From NCBI RefSeq assembly GCF_020536995.1, contig NC_068356.1, positions 23,975,809 to 24,039,808 on the forward strand: 64,000 bases of DNA, given 5' to 3'. Source of the stretch: Dreissena polymorpha. Its lineage: Eukaryota > Mollusca > Bivalvia > Myida > Dreissenidae. Below the pieces are notes generated by a model. That model ran no database searches. It worked only from the letters and a program-made list of their open reading frames with translations, and had not been told where the DNA came from. The translations under genes were made by a program, and so were the position numbers. Every line of letters starts with the position of its first letter. Within the stretch, counting starts at the first letter, position 1. Below, one piece after another: positions 16,784-29,320 of the stretch.

Positions 16784-19700
16784 CTGCAATGGATAAGAAG
16801 GTACCCTTACTAATGTAGAAACGGTTTCCATATCCTTAAACAAGAGGGCCTGAAAGGCCCAAAGACGCTCACCTGAGAAAACAAGATATGGGACAAATCT
16901 TCTGACCAAGTTTCATGAAGATCAGAAAATAAATGTGGCCTCTAGAGTGTTAACGAAGTTTTACTATAGCCATATAAGGAGAAATGCCCTGCCCCCTGGC
17001 AGCCATGTTTTTCGACCAACTGGCATCATTTTAAAACTCGTCCAAGATTTTGTCGGAATGAATCTTCTGACCAAGTTTCATGAAGATCAGACAGTAAATG
17101 TGGCCTCTAAAGTGTAAACAAGATTTTACTATAGCCATATAAGGAAAAATGCCCCGCCCCTTGGCAGCCATGTTTTTCAAGCAAACAAAATTATTTTCGA
17201 ACTCGTCCAAGATATCATTGGGACCAATCTTCTGACTAAATTTCATGAAGATTGGACAATAAATGTGGCCTCTTGAGTGTTAACAAGGTTAAACTAAAGC
17301 CATATATAGCCATATAAGGAAAAATGCCCCGCCCCTGGTGGCCATGTTTTTAAAGCAACCAAAACCATTTTCAAACTCATCCAAGATATTATTTAACTAT
17401 AGCCATATAAGGAAAAATGCCCCGCCCCCTGGCAGCCATGTTTTTCAACAAACCGGCATCATTTTTGAACTCTTCTTCCAAGATATTATTGGGATGAATC
17501 TTCTGACCAAGTTTCATGAAGATCGGACAGTAATGTGGCCTCTAGAGTGTTAACAAGATTTTACTTTAGCCATATAAGAAAAAATGCCCCGCCCCTTGGA
17601 AGCCATGTTTTTCAAGCAAACATAATTATTTTCGAACTCATCCAAGACATCATTGAGACCAATCTTCTGACAAAATTTCATGAAGATTGGACAATAAATG
17701 TGGCCTCTAGAGTGTTAACAAGGTTTTACTAAAGCCATATAGCCATATAAGGAAAAATGCCCACCCCTGGTGGCCATGTTTTTAAAGCAACCAAAACCAT
17801 TTTTGAGCTTATCCAAGATACCATTGGGACAAATCTTCTGACCAAGTTTCATGATTATCGGAAAATAAATGTGACCTCTAGAGTGTTAACAAGGTTTTAC
17901 TATAGCCATATAAGGAAAAATTCCCTGCCACGTGGTGGCCATGTTTTTCAACCAACTGGCATCATTTTTAAACTCGTCCAAGATATTATTGGGATGAATC
18001 TTCTGACTGAGTTTCATGAAGATCGGACTATAAATGTGGCCTCTAGAGTGTTAACAAGATTTTACAACAGCCATATACTAAATGTATAGCCATATAAGGA
18101 AAAATGCCCCGCCCCTTGGCAGCCATGTTTTTCAAGCAAATGTAACCATTTTCGAACTCATCCAAGACATCAATAAGACAAATCTTCTGACCATATTTCA
18201 TGAAGATTGGACAATAAATGTGGCCTCTAGAGTGTTAACAAGATTTCACTATAGCCATATAAGGAAAAAATGCCCCGCCCCTTGGCAGCCATGTTTTTCA
18301 AACAAAGGTTACCATTTTCAAACTCATCCAAGATATCATTGGGACAAATCTTCTGACCAAGTTTCATGAAGATCGGAAAGTAAATGTGGCCTCTAGAGTG
18401 TTAACAAGGTTTTACTATAGCCACATAAGGAAAAATGCCCCGCCCCTTGGCGGCCATGTTTTTCATCCAACCGGCATCATTTTAGAACTTGTCCAAGATA
18501 TTATTGGGATGAATCATCTGACTAAGTTTCATGAAGATTGAACAATAAATGTGGCCTCTAGAGTGTTAACAAGATTTTACTATAGCCATATGAGGAAAAA
18601 TGCCCTGCCCCTTGGCAGCCATGTTTTTCAAGCAAATGTTACCATTTTTGAACTCATCCCAGATATCATTGGGACAAATCTTGTTAGCAAGTTTCATGAA
18701 GATCAGAAAATAAATGTGGCCTCTAGAGTGTTAACAAGGTTTTACTATAGCCATATAAGGAAAAATGCCCCGCCCCCTGGCGGCCATGTTTTTCAACCAA
18801 ACGACATCATTTTGGAACTCCGTCCAAGATATTGGGATGAATCTTCTGACCAAGTTTCATGAAGATTGGACAATACATTTGGCCTCTAGTGTTAACAAGA
18901 TGTTACTATAGCCATATATAGCAATATAAGGAAAAATGCCCCGCCCCTTGGCAGCCATGTTTTTCAAGCAAATGTACCCATTTTCGAACTCATCCAAGAT
19001 ATTATTGAGACCAACCTTCTGACTAAATTTCATGAAGATTGGACAATAAATGAGGCATCTAGAGAGTTAACAAGGCAAATGTTGATGCCACAAGACGGAC
19101 AACGGACAAAAGGCAATCACAAAAGCTCACCATGAACATGTTGTGCTCAGGTGAGCTAAAAATGCAGGTGTGGAATAATTACAATAAAAACCTTAAGCAC
19201 ATAAAAATTATGTTGTAAACATACAAGAGAGTCTCATTGGAATTTGATACTTGCTTGATTTTCACTGTTTAATGAATGTACAAAACAAATGTTTTAGAAA
19301 GGCCAATACAAAATATATGTGTCAATATTTGTTGGTAGAAAATACCAATCTGAGCTTTTTTGTTATTATTTTTTTTACCAGATACCTTTTCTTACAATGG
19401 CCAGGAATAGCCCCAATGAGGCAAAAAACATTGGATAAACATGTGTTTTCTAAGATAAGCTAACTATGTCACAGTATAACAAGAGCACCGCCTTGCGGGT
19501 GCAGACCGCTCATCTATTTTCTTTTTAAAGGTGAAGAGACTCTCATTTTCAATCACAAAGGAGGGAGGGGTGGAGTGAAGAGGGGTGTATAGTGTGGGGG
19601 TGTGGAATTTATTACATTATCTTCCAAAAATGCGAAAAAAATGCGAAAAAAAAAAATTCGGGGTGGGGGGGTGGGGGGGGGGGGGGGGGATTCTTGGGTG

Positions 19701-22700
19701 CGATGGTTGAACGTTATCTCAAACATAAAATAATAAAAATAAATATTTGTGTTTTTTAACCGTTTCAAAAAAAATAAAAAATTGGGGGGTGGGGTGGGGG
19801 GGGGGGGGTATAGTGTGAGGGTGTGGTGGTAATTTGTGAGATGATCTTAAAAAAAAAAAAAAAAAACATAAGGGGGGGGATTCGGGTGGGGGGAGGGGGG
19901 GGGGGTGGGGGGGATTCTTGGGTGCGATGGTTGGACGGTATTTCAAACATAAAATAATAAAAATAAATATTTGTGTTTTTTAACCGTTTCAAAAAAAAAA
20001 TTGGGGTGGGGTGGGGGGGGTTATAGTGTGAGGGTGTGGTGGTCATTTGTGAGATGATCTTAAAAAAAAAAAAAAAAAAAAAAAATAAGGGGGGGGAGGG
20101 AGGGGGGTGGGGGGGAGGGCACATACGATGGTTTGGGTGGAGTCTATTGTGGTATTTCAGGTAAGAGTAGTTTTGTCAAAGTATCAATCAAATCTAATCA
20201 TAAATAAAGAAGTTATGGCAATTTTAGCAAAATTTAATAATTTGACCTTGAGAGTCAAGGTCATTCAAAGGTCAAGGTAAAATTCAACTTGCCAGGTACA
20301 GTAACGTCATGATATCATGAAAGTATTTGAAGTTTGAAAGCAATAGCCTTGATACTTAAGAAGTAAAGTGGATCGAAACACAAAATTTAACCATATATTC
20401 AAAGTAAAGTGGACCTAAACACAAAACTTAACCAAATTTTCAATTTTCTAAGTATAAAAAGGGCACATAATTCTGTCAAAATGCCAGTCAGAGTTACATT
20501 ACTTTGCCTGCACAGTCCCCTTATGATAGTTAGTAAGTGTTGCAAGTATGAAAGCAATAGCTTTGATACTTAAGGAATAAAATGGACCTAAACACAAAAC
20601 TTTACCAAAATTTTAAATTTTCTAAGTATAAAAAGGGCACATAATTATGTCAAAATGCACGCCAGAGTTATCTAACTTTGCCTGCCCAGTCCCCTCATGA
20701 TAGTAAGTAAGTGTACCAAGTTTGAATGCAATAGCATTGATACTTTCTGAGAAAAGTGGACCTAAACGCAAAACTTAACCAAAATTTTCAATTTTCTTAG
20801 TATAAAAAGGGCACATTATTCTGTCAAAATGCAAGCCAGAGTTATCTAACTTTGCCTGCCCAGTCCCCTCATGATAGTAAGTCAGTGTACCAAGTTTGAA
20901 TGCAATAGCATTGATACTTTCTGAGAAAAGTGGACCTAAACGCAAAACTTAACCGGACGCCGATGCCAACGTCGACGCAGACGCAGACGCCAAGGTGATG
21001 ACAATAGCTCATAATTTTTTTTCAAAAAATAGATGAGCTAAAAATGATACATGTAATGATCATTAAGCATTGACATTTTACCATAAAAATTCAAAAGTAT
21101 CAAAGAATAAACATTATAAAACATTTATTCAGAACAACAGGTAAAGCATAAACATTTATTGTGACAGTTTCATACTACTAAAACACTCCACCTAGATTAT
21201 CAAAATTATAGAATAAATTATGCTTAAATTTTAATATGCAAACACATAAAACAAACTTATTTCAAACATACTAAACATGTATCATCTAAAATTTAGGTTT
21301 TATACAAAAGTTATAAAAAGTTCCAAACATTTCAATATAATGTTACCTGGAACTCCAAGGCCAGTTTCTTCTCTATCCAATCTGTGATATGAGTCATGGT
21401 GACCTCTCGCTCACCCACTTTAGGTTTTGCTACCAGCCAGAGCTGGGGGTTACCACGGAAACCATACCTGGAAATAATTAACAGTAAAAAGTGACATCTA
21501 AAGACTGTGCAACTCTCCTAGTTGTAATTTTTTTTGTCAAAAAGAGAAACACGGTATGGGGATTAACTGAAAATAATATGGAGTTATTACGTAAATGGAA
21601 ATGCAGGACCCATAGCAAGCCTCACATGTGTTAAATTTGTGCATATGCACACTTGCTAACCCTTTCCCACTCAGAAGCAAAGTGAAAATGGCTATATTCA
21701 AAGAGCATAAAACCACAGCAGCCTGCCAGTAACTCGCAGTCTGTTCAGGTTTTATGCTGTTTGCTAGTCATCAGTATCTAAGGGTTGGAAATGAAGATTT
21801 AAAAACTTGAATCTTCTAAGAAAGGTTTAACTTAAATTAAACTTTCTAACAGACTATACATTTGTCAAAATACGTATTTAAGTGTGAAAGGGTCATAGGA
21901 AATCCCCAGCCAAGATTGAAATGACAAATGTAAAGAAAAGTTTGTAAACACTGTATAGGTATTTTCATAAATATGTTTAATTTTAATGAAGTACACGCAT
22001 TTATTTCTCCTCTACAAGTATATATGCATTAAATTGCAACATTAAACTACAGGAAATATGAAAACTAAAATAAAAATCAACTCAGTCATGGCTTTATCAC
22101 TGCAGCTATACAAACATGACTAAGCATTTCCTAGGTCAGACACAAGGCAACAGCAACAAGGCTGACAGTGTTTTGCATGGACTCACCAGAGCCTGTCTGA
22201 GGGTGGGCAGGGTATGTTGAGTGCCAGGGTTCCACTCAGCTTCTGTAGCTCCACGGTGAGAATGAGGCGAGTGTTGGACACCTCGGTCATCGCCTTCTTG
22301 ATGAACTTGTACTCCGTGGCTGACTGGAAGTACTTTGAGCTGGTTATCTTGTTGATGTACTTCAGTAGCTTCTTACCAGTGCCTCCTGATTGTCTACAAT
22401 GAACAACATACATGTAATCATTAAACACACACTGCCTAGTTAGCCTAATATAAAAACTGTAAAATAAATAAATCACTGTATTCATAACAGCCATGGTGCA
22501 AAAAGTGTTTTTTGATGATGTAAGAATCTCAATCAGTCACCTGATTAAATGTTTTGATAACGGACTTACACTAAAAACAGTGGTTTTTGAATATGCTTAA
22601 TCATGTGAATAAGCAGGAATAAAATACCTGTAATTGTACTCTGCAAACTAAAGTACATTTTAGAGCTACACACCCTTCCTCGTTCACACTGGCCGTCTCC

Positions 22701-25700
22701 TCGTCTTCATCTGTGGAGGATTCTGCACTGTCTTCTTCATCACTGTTCGTCACTGCTGACCTGCATCATACAATGAGAATACTTGGTTTGTGGTGAAGAC
22801 AGGTAAGTTTTCTTAGCCAATAGCATGGCTTAAAAAGACTAAACCATCACCCTTGACCAGTTGTTAATGTTTATGTGCTGAGCAAACAAACTGAATTGTT
22901 CACACTTAGACATATTTTTATGGAACCACCATGCTATGCTACTGTATATGCCAAAAACCAAACCTTTGGCATTGCAGTGTTACAGGAGATATTTTGAATT
23001 TCTCTATAACATATAAGCGTTTCAAGTGAATTACAGGGCCAATTTTGACCCCAGGAGCATGATATCAAAAACTCCAGTAGAGGACCACCATGCAATGTTA
23101 TATACCAAAAATTACACCACATGGCTTTCACATTTTACAGGAAAAATAAAAGTTCTTTTGCTATATAAACAGAAGTCAACCCCAGGGGTATAATTTTAAC
23201 AAACTTTGTGGAGGAACGCTAGAAGATATTATACATCAAATATTAAACTCCTGACTGTTTAGAAAAGAATTTTTTAGTTTTTATTTTAAAATCTATATAC
23301 AGCTAGGGTAACCTTGTTTATTCAATAGACCACAACAATAAAAAACACTTTCAAAAAAAGTAACCCAAGCATCATTCCAGTTTAGTTTTGGTTAAAATCT
23401 TTCAAATGGTTCAGGAGGAATTGTTTGAAGTCACAAACAATTGAAGTACTGACGGATGTCGGACATCATTGTACCTTCAAAGCTGCCCATGAGCACTAAG
23501 TGCCCACATACTCTAATAATAAGTTAAAATGATTGCTGCATACTTGTCCTGTTTCTCTACCACTGGTTTTGGTGCAGGTGGAGGCTGCTTCAGTCTCAGA
23601 AGGTTCACTTTGGTCTCAATCGTCATCTTGAACTTGCCACTGTAGGTGATGTCAAGGTCAACCCAGAAACCATTCTCGTCTAGGTAAGGCTTGGCAGCAC
23701 GTCGTATCACCGGCACTTCCCTCCCAAGACAGATTTCACTTATCTTCAGGTCCTCAATAAAGTATGGAATCTGTAGATAACAATGTATGCATGCTGAGTC
23801 GTACTGCTTAACAGTATTGTAAAATGATCATAATAGTCATTAGATGATATGTTCTCTTTCAATGGTTTACATTAATCTAACAAGTGATTAACAACCTAAT
23901 ATAGTGAATTGATATCCCCCACCAAATAAATCGTGTTTATGGATGGGTGCAAATATCTTCATACACTGTATAATCCTAAAAAACAGTTAATTGTTTGAAT
24001 GCATTTCAATTCTCCTCATTGATATCTATACACCCATGAGGTTTCATGTGGAAATCTTAGATCATACAGAATACTACAAAGCGTAATACCTCTTACTTAA
24101 GTAAGTGCAGGTTTATGGTTTTTGTGCAAGGCAATTCTTATCTTTGATATCTAAACACCCATGAAGTTTCATGTTGAAATCTTGTATCATATCTGAGAAA
24201 TAGCCTTGAAACCATACATAAAACAAAACAAAAACACAGGGCAATAACTCTTATGTAAGAAAAAGTAGGGTTATGGTTCTTGTACATAGCAGTTCTTCCT
24301 ATTGATTTCTACACAACCATGAAGTTTCATGTTGAAATCTTGTATTGTAACCGAGATAAAGACTTGAAAAGTTACATCATACAAAACAACAAATGGAAAT
24401 AACTCTTATTTAAGAAAGTGTAGGGTTATGGCTTTTGTGCATGGCACTTTTCCTTATTGATATCTACACATCCATGATAATTTCGTGTTAATATTTTAAA
24501 TAGTTTCTGATAAATAGTTTTTAATAGCCCGTAACTAGTTTTGTGACAGACTAATGGAAAACGCCAATTCTATATCTGTCCGCCTTTGGCGGGGGATAAT
24601 AATTATTTTGCTTTTGATTGTAAATTGTTTTATTATGAATAATTATAACATTATGACTTACTCATTTTAATCATTTCATAATAAGCAATTTAACTAATAC
24701 TAATTCAAAGCAGCTATCTTCAGACACTTACATGGATTTTTGACAGCTTCTTTTGTAGCTTGTCTTTGACTTTCTCTGCCCAATATTTGTCACCTAGAAA
24801 GTCATAGAAGCATCGCCCAATGACTGCATTCAAGGGAAGTAATGCTGGATCACACACAATACTCTTGGAGCCACCACTTCCTGGGGCAGGTGAACCCTTC
24901 TCTCGTGATAAAGGCTCTTTGTCTTTTCCGCTGACACTGTGAGTAGGGCTGGATGGGACACTGCTTGCTGTGGTGCGCGGCATGAGACGTGTCATGTATA
25001 TCACAAAAGCATTGAGATCAAAACTACCTGGAACCTGTTCTCCAGTGACATTGGACGAAATAGATGACAAGGAATCTGATGATGATTGGCGATTACCAAA
25101 TTTAAGACTATCTGTGCTACTATTTCTTGTATGTTTCATATTGAATGTTTCTACCAAATTCTTGATTTCAAGCACATTGTTTTTCAGAGGAGATCCTTTC
25201 GCAGCAGCCAAAAAACGTCTGAACCACTGTTCCTTCTCCTGACAGGTTCGAGCAAACAAGTACAGAACAAACGAGTCACATGCTGTTTCATTCACAACTT
25301 CAAATCCATTAACAGAATCAGAACTGTGGCTGGTACTCATTTTCATGCCTGGAACCAATGTAGAACTCACAGGAGACTGTGGTGCAGAATCTGACCTAGC
25401 ATTCTGTCGATGATTGGTTTTACCAATGGCAATACAAATTGGATACTTTTTGCTCCACAAACGTTTCTTTACTAAACCTGCTGGAACGAGGAACACCTTG
25501 CTTCCTTCGATATCAAAATGTCTCTGATGGATGAACTGTGGGATGTGGCTGGGCTCATCCCACATGGCTCGTTTAAGAACATTCACCTTGGGCCGCCTGA
25601 GCCGCAGTGTGCTTCTCTCCAAGTCAATGTAGATGGAGTGGGTCTGGTTGATGGAGTATGTCGCGGGATTATACTCTCCAAGCTCATTCATCCAGCCCTA

Positions 25701-27112
25701 AAAAATAGAAAAGAATCTCCTTGTTAGATGTGACTGGAGTCATAAGGCTTCTGACTAGATGCCAAAAAATCATTTTGAAAAGAAAGCATTGACAATTACT
25801 TCAAATTCATTACCTGAACAGGTAAACACTTATCCTTATTTTTCTTGGTAAATTAGTATGCCAAATAATGATCCTTGGTTGCAGATTATAGATGTTTGCT
25901 TTACTGTAATTATTCTAAGTTTTTTGCACACTTTTGATATACCGACCACTTTATAAAATGTGTTTACCAATGGAAAAATGTTTAAAATACCTTATAGAAA
26001 CTTTCATCTGCCTTTGGCTCCCTAATTTCTGGCATTAACATGGGAGGTAACTCTTCAAGTGGTGGGTCCTCCAGGATAGGCTCCCTTGGCTTGGCCGGTT
26101 CTGTAATCCACAGGAACAAAAACCAGCCTACAGACGCCAGCAGGGTACCAGTGATCAGTCCACTTAGGAAGGAAGGGAGTGGCAGAATCACACATAACAA
26201 AAGCACCACTGCAGAGATGGAAATTTTCTTAACTGGAATGTTTGTGTTTCTGATTTGCACCGTTCCTACCTGTTTACTTGATTCACTTAAACCTGTTTCA
26301 AAATGTATCTTGCTTGCTGATTGCATTTCTTTTTCCACAATATTATCCTTTTCTACTGTCTGGGGACTAAATTTTGACATGGCAACTGGACTAGAAGGTA
26401 CTTCTGGTTTAATATTCCTCAGATTTGGTTCTGCTTTGCGTTTTCTTAACAAATCTACCTGTGGCAAACCAGAAAAATCTTCATAAGTTGGATCAAAATA
26501 TTCCTCAGTAGTTTCTAATTCCTCAGCTTTGTTTTGCACATCGACTGTCCATTCCTTTTCATATGAAATAAACTTAGTATTTGTTTTAACATCTTTTTCT
26601 GTTTGTTTGCTATCTACTGCATGAAGTTCATCATTTCTCACTGTCTCTTCAGGCTTACTTTTCTGTCCACTCTCAGGGATACTTTTTTGCACACTTTGTG
26701 AAGCATATAAATCTTTGGGACCAACTCCTGTTTTATCTTTATTTCTAAATGACTCTGACAAACTATCAGTCTTTTTCACAAGTTTTTCCTTTATGTCCAT
26801 TAATTTTTCAAAAGAGTAATGACTTTTCATAGATGACGGAGAGCTAGAAAGCACTGCTTCTTTACTCTGCACCAATGGTTCTGGAGATTTGGACTGTGTC
26901 CTGGCTCTGTCAATATCCTCCCTCTTCTCTTTAGGCTCACCCACCTTGCCCTCCCCCTTCCCTCTATCTGACATTCTGGTCACCATAGAGAGTTCATCAT
27001 CTTCCTCCTCCTCTAATGCCTTGAAGCTGAAGCTCATCATACCTCCCACTTTTGGAGGTGGGGGACGGACCGGTGCCCCTTCCCCTTTCTTGAAACTTCC
27101 ACTTGTAGCCAT
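16670..27112 (-). CDS. TEX2: TEX2, ER-membrane SMP-domain lipid-transfer protein (complete, 7 coding exons)
   Basis: The coding exons in order are 27112-25991, 25697-24732, 23770-23544, 22760-22674, 22393-22187, 21467-21347 and 16783-16670. All are GT-AG with agreeing phases, giving 947 aa. Family knowledge: TEX2 sits in the ER and moves lipids at membrane contacts. Seen here: a low-complexity acidic/charged N-terminus, a paired hydrophobic stretch at about 295-336 (L-P-S-F-L-S-G-L-I-T-G-T-L-L-A-S-V-G-W-F) and a Pro-rich linker. A PH-like region follows from about 375 to 560, then an SMP domain from about 620 to 910 split by an acidic insert (exon 4). The C-terminus contains H-V-F-V-M-P-N-M-D-D, close to the human sequence. 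The chosen start opens M-A-T-S-G-S-F-K-K-G. The protein is shorter than human TEX2, mainly in the disordered N-terminus. The last intron (4.6 kb) holds two repeat arrays. Confidence 0.93.
16839..19163 (+). mobile_element. Helentron-like element, family D, ~13 units of 165 bp, in TEX2 last intron
   Basis: The left end is AACAAGAGGGCCTGAAAGGC; its GGGCC/GGCCC hairpin is followed by GCTCACCTGAG. Units recur at ~165 bp ('GTGGCCTCTAGAGTGTTAAC' at 16935, 17100, 17265 and on). ACAAGACGGACAACGGAC precedes the right hairpin, AGCTCACC...CTCAGGTGAGCTAAAAAT. The left subterminal GCTCACCTGAG is exactly inverse to the right CTCAGGTGAGC. Because 165 is a multiple of three, spurious 55-aa-periodic frames appear. 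Confidence 0.8.
19478..21045 (+). mobile_element. Helentron-like element, family E, with G-rich and A-rich internal arrays
   Basis: AACAAGAGCACCGCCTTGCG (GCACC...GGTGC hairpin) and GCTCATCTATTTT lie at the left. The right end is AGCTCAT...AAAATAGATGAGCTAAAAAT. The left subterminal motif is inverse to the right. It contains two different arrays: G-tract units of ~215 bp (19555-20130), then ~180-bp units with 'TTTCTAAGTATAAAAAGGGC' (20330-20950). GACGCAGACGCAGACGCC precedes the end hairpin. Confidence 0.75.
19555..20130 (+). repeat. long G-tract array, quadruplex-prone
   Basis: Three units of ~215 bp alternate runs of 7-17 G on the plus strand with A runs of up to ~23. The minus strand yields Pro-rich open frames, which I treat as artefacts. 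Dense G-tracts on one strand strongly predict G-quadruplex formation. Confidence 0.8.
21347..21467 (-). CDS. TEX2: TEX2 coding exon 6
   Basis: Encodes Y-G-F-R-G-N-P-Q-L-W-L-V-A-K-P-K-V-G-E through D-W-I-E-K-K-L-A-L-E-F-Q, the SMP C-terminal part. The donor is GTAACA. Confidence 0.92.
21658..21850. mobile_element. palindromic MITE, copy 2 (inverted relative to 12905-13095)
   Basis: Contains GCATAAAACCACAGCAGCCT ... CTCGCAGTCTGTTCAGGTTT, ending ATGCTGTTTGC, with the same flanks as copy 1 in reverse. It lies in TEX2 intron 5, downstream of exon 5. Confidence 0.55.
22187..22393 (-). CDS. TEX2: TEX2 coding exon 5
   Basis: SMP continuation: K-Y-I-N-K-I-T-S-S-K-Y-F-Q-S-A-T-E and G-T-L-A-L-N-I-P-C-P-P-S-D-R-L-W, very close to the human motif. 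Confidence 0.92.
22674..22760 (-). CDS. TEX2: TEX2 coding exon 4 (acidic insert)
   Basis: Encodes a Ser/Asp/Glu-rich segment (T-N-S-D-E-E-D-S-A-E-S-S-T-D-E-D-E) inside the SMP domain. It is probably a disordered loop. Phases fit both neighbours. Confidence 0.85.
22920..23460. repeat. diverged tandem units in TEX2 intron 3
   Basis: Phrases such as 'ACCACCATGC', 'TATACCAAAAA' and 'GACCCCAGG' recur about every 165-170 bp, ending near GACGGATGTCGGACATC. The text resembles the inverse of 50860-51180. No terminal structures were recognised. Confidence 0.4.
23544..23770 (-). CDS. TEX2: TEX2 coding exon 3
   Basis: SMP core: I-P-Y-F-I-E-D-L-K-I-S-E and G-F-W-V-D-L-D-I-T-Y-S-G. The acceptor is CTACAG and the donor GTATGC. 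Confidence 0.92.
23879..24603 (+). mobile_element. Helentron-like element, family H, in TEX2 intron 2
   Basis: AACAAG at 23879 and GATATCCCCCACC at 23911 lie on the left. Diverged units contain 'CCATGAAGTTTCATGTTGAA'. The right end is CCGCCTTTGGCGGGGGATAA. A shorter relative is at 31410-31712. Confidence 0.5.
24732..25697 (-). CDS. TEX2: TEX2 coding exon 2
   Basis: Residues 375-696, opening G-W-M-N-E-L-G-E-Y-N-P. It encodes the PH-like region, a Ser-rich linker and the beginning of the SMP domain (F-D-L-N-A-F-V-I-Y-M), ending L-S-K-I-H before GTAAGT. Confidence 0.92.
25991..27112 (-). CDS. TEX2: TEX2 coding exon 1
   Basis: Residues 1-374: Pro-rich start, acidic E-E-E-E-D-D-E-L patch, long charged region, then the paired membrane segment and an E/P-rich tail ending S-F-Y-K before GTATTT. 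Confidence 0.92.
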
Positions 27113-28914
27113 ATTTTCATAAAAAATAATGGAAATTTTTTTATCAAGTTTTCGTTTTTATATTTTACTGATATATTTATCTATGTTGTTGATGTGTTAA
27201 GTCTATGTTATTCATTTTTGTTGTATTAAAGAAAACTGTGATCTAAACTGAAACAACTTTCCCGTTTATTTCACCATATGCTACCACAACCAGGCATGTG
27301 TTGCTGGTGCTTTTTATGATTGTATGCATTTCTTCACAGTCCATTTTCTGGGTCAATAGTTGCATCTTTGTTGTCTTCCATCTGAAAAAACACAGCAACA
27401 CCCAATAAATATGTTGTCATCTTACATAATAACAAAACTGATTATATTTGATAAGAGAGAATTGACAAGTATGACAATAACAGAGTACCGGTATTCATTA
27501 CTAAATACCTCCACAAACCCAAAAAGACTTTAAAGATTTAAAAAAATCCTATGCATAGATTTATACTACGATGCTCTAAGACAATTTTTATATTATTATA
27601 TACAAATGTATGCTGATAGAGCATATATAACATTCCATCTAACACTTAATTTTAATTTTATAAAGCAGGTGATAAAAGAGGAAATTTTTGCATTTTTGCA
27701 GGCATGTACACGAAATTGTCATGCACAACCAGACATTAGCAACAATGCTGTATCTATATATCAGTTCTATTTCAGATACAAGACTATTGCTCTAAAACAT
27801 GGACAAGCAGTGCAGTGTGTGAGCATCATGTGACTTAACATCAGCTGACTGACAAGATGTCACCAGTCAGTTATGTATAACAAATACCAGACATTCTGTT
27901 GTCTGTCATTGTTAATCCTTTGTTCAAAATTAACAACTAACTGCTAACCAGTACCTGCAGTCAATTGATGTTTTCTAAAGGGTAAATTTTAAAAACTAAA
28001 TCCAGAATGGTTTGTGTAAACACTCACACACACAAAATATAATTAGTATTTAAGTAAAAACTACCATGTAATATAACTTAATAAAAATATGAACCTCAAT
28101 TACTGTAATGCATACTTATTACACAAGCCTGTTTATGTGCTGAATCATTATTAAGGTGAATGGATATAAAGAACACAAAATTGGTAACTTATTCTATAAA
28201 ACTTGCTTAAAACTTATTATTTTAATAGTACATAAAGTTAATTATAAAATAACATGTGAAAAGCTCAAAACTTATTTGTTAGCCATCTGTCACTTTGATT
28301 GTCACAGTTTTGGATCTGATAGTAAGTGGGTAAAATTAGCAATCTGTGTTGATGACAATACAATTGACAACCAGACCCTTAACAAAGTAGAAAACTCATT
28401 ATAAAATTTATCAAAATCATCAAATGTTTTTGTTTATTTCTCATTATATTGTTAATATTCTTCAAAAACAACACAATACACCACTAGTTTGCACAACATC
28501 AGTTTCATTGCTAAAACCTGTTACTTAGTAAATATTTATAATTACTTATTATAATTTAGCATAAGTTGACATTAACAATCTAAATGTATGGGCAGAGACT
28601 ACATTATATAAAAGCTCAAAAAAAGTTAAGTGTAGTTGTATATTAATACTGAAGTTTTTTGTTTGTTTCACCTATTTTATTTGTGTTATGTTCATTTCAT
28701 AAACTTAACTAAATTGTACTTAATGAAATATATTCATATTTTTAACATGTAATATCTGTTTCATCATGTATTGAACAGCATTAAAAACGAACTTCTTTTA
28801 TAAATAAACACTCTAAAAAATACAACAATGTTTTAAAATGTTATGAACAGACATGTGAAACAAAGATGCTGGTATTATCCAATATCATTCACAGTGCAGT
28901 CAAATCCAAACTAG
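27113..28914. other. TEX2 5' flank / TEX2-IRE1 intergenic, left part
   Basis: AT-rich. A minus-strand TTTTTTCAG followed by ATG-G-A-A-G-A-C near 27381 could begin a 5' UTR exon with a short upstream frame (M-E-D-N-K-D-A-T-I-D). This is weak evidence. No other gene is supported. Confidence 0.3.
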
Positions 28915-29210
28915 CGCTCGATTGGTAATTGTCGGCTCTGGTACTACTTAAATGTGCCAAGGCTACTCTTAAGTTTACTTAAATGTACCCAAGGTACTCA
29001 AAATATATTGAAACGTACCCGTGAATTCTGATGCTAAATTTGTTGTTGACTGCTAATATTTTCAAATTAATCATGAAGCATATTTAGGCAGGCTTTGTTC
29101 AATGAGAATTTGGTTTTGCATCCTTAGCCCGTTTTACGACATCGGGTACATTTAAGTAGTACCCTATCGGGTACATTTAGTAGTACCCGATCAGACAATG
29201 ACCAATCGAG
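28915..29210. mobile_element. MULE-like MITE with 9-bp target duplication
   Basis: CTCGATTGGTAATTGTC at 28917 is inverse to GACAATGACCAATCGAG ending at 29210. Similarity continues inward for about 70 nt ('GGGTACATTTAAGTAGTACC'). CCAAACTAG flanks both sides (28906-28914 and 29211-29219), a 9-bp duplication typical of Mutator-like elements. Two bases (CG) lie between the left copy and the TIR. Confidence 0.7.
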
Positions 29211-29320
29211 CCAAACTAGGCCAATTTTTACAGGACACTAGGTCTTGTAAAATGGGAACAAATGCAGCACCTCTTCTTTGTTTTCACAGGATCAATGGGC
29301 TACAGAAATTTTAATATTTA

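Noticed and set aside
16935-18862. Open frames of up to 110 aa repeating N-V-A-S-R-V-L-T-R-F-Y-Y-S-H
   Set aside because: They are translations of the 165-bp family D units, whose length is a multiple of three. Stops occur every one to two units and there is no start, domain or codon signal.
19553-20124. Proline-rich minus-strand frames
   Set aside because: They are products of the G-tract array. Phase shifts with run length and no conserved residues occur.
28156-28404. 82-aa frame between TEX2 and IRE1
   Set aside because: AT-driven composition, no homology recognised, and no splice or promoter context.
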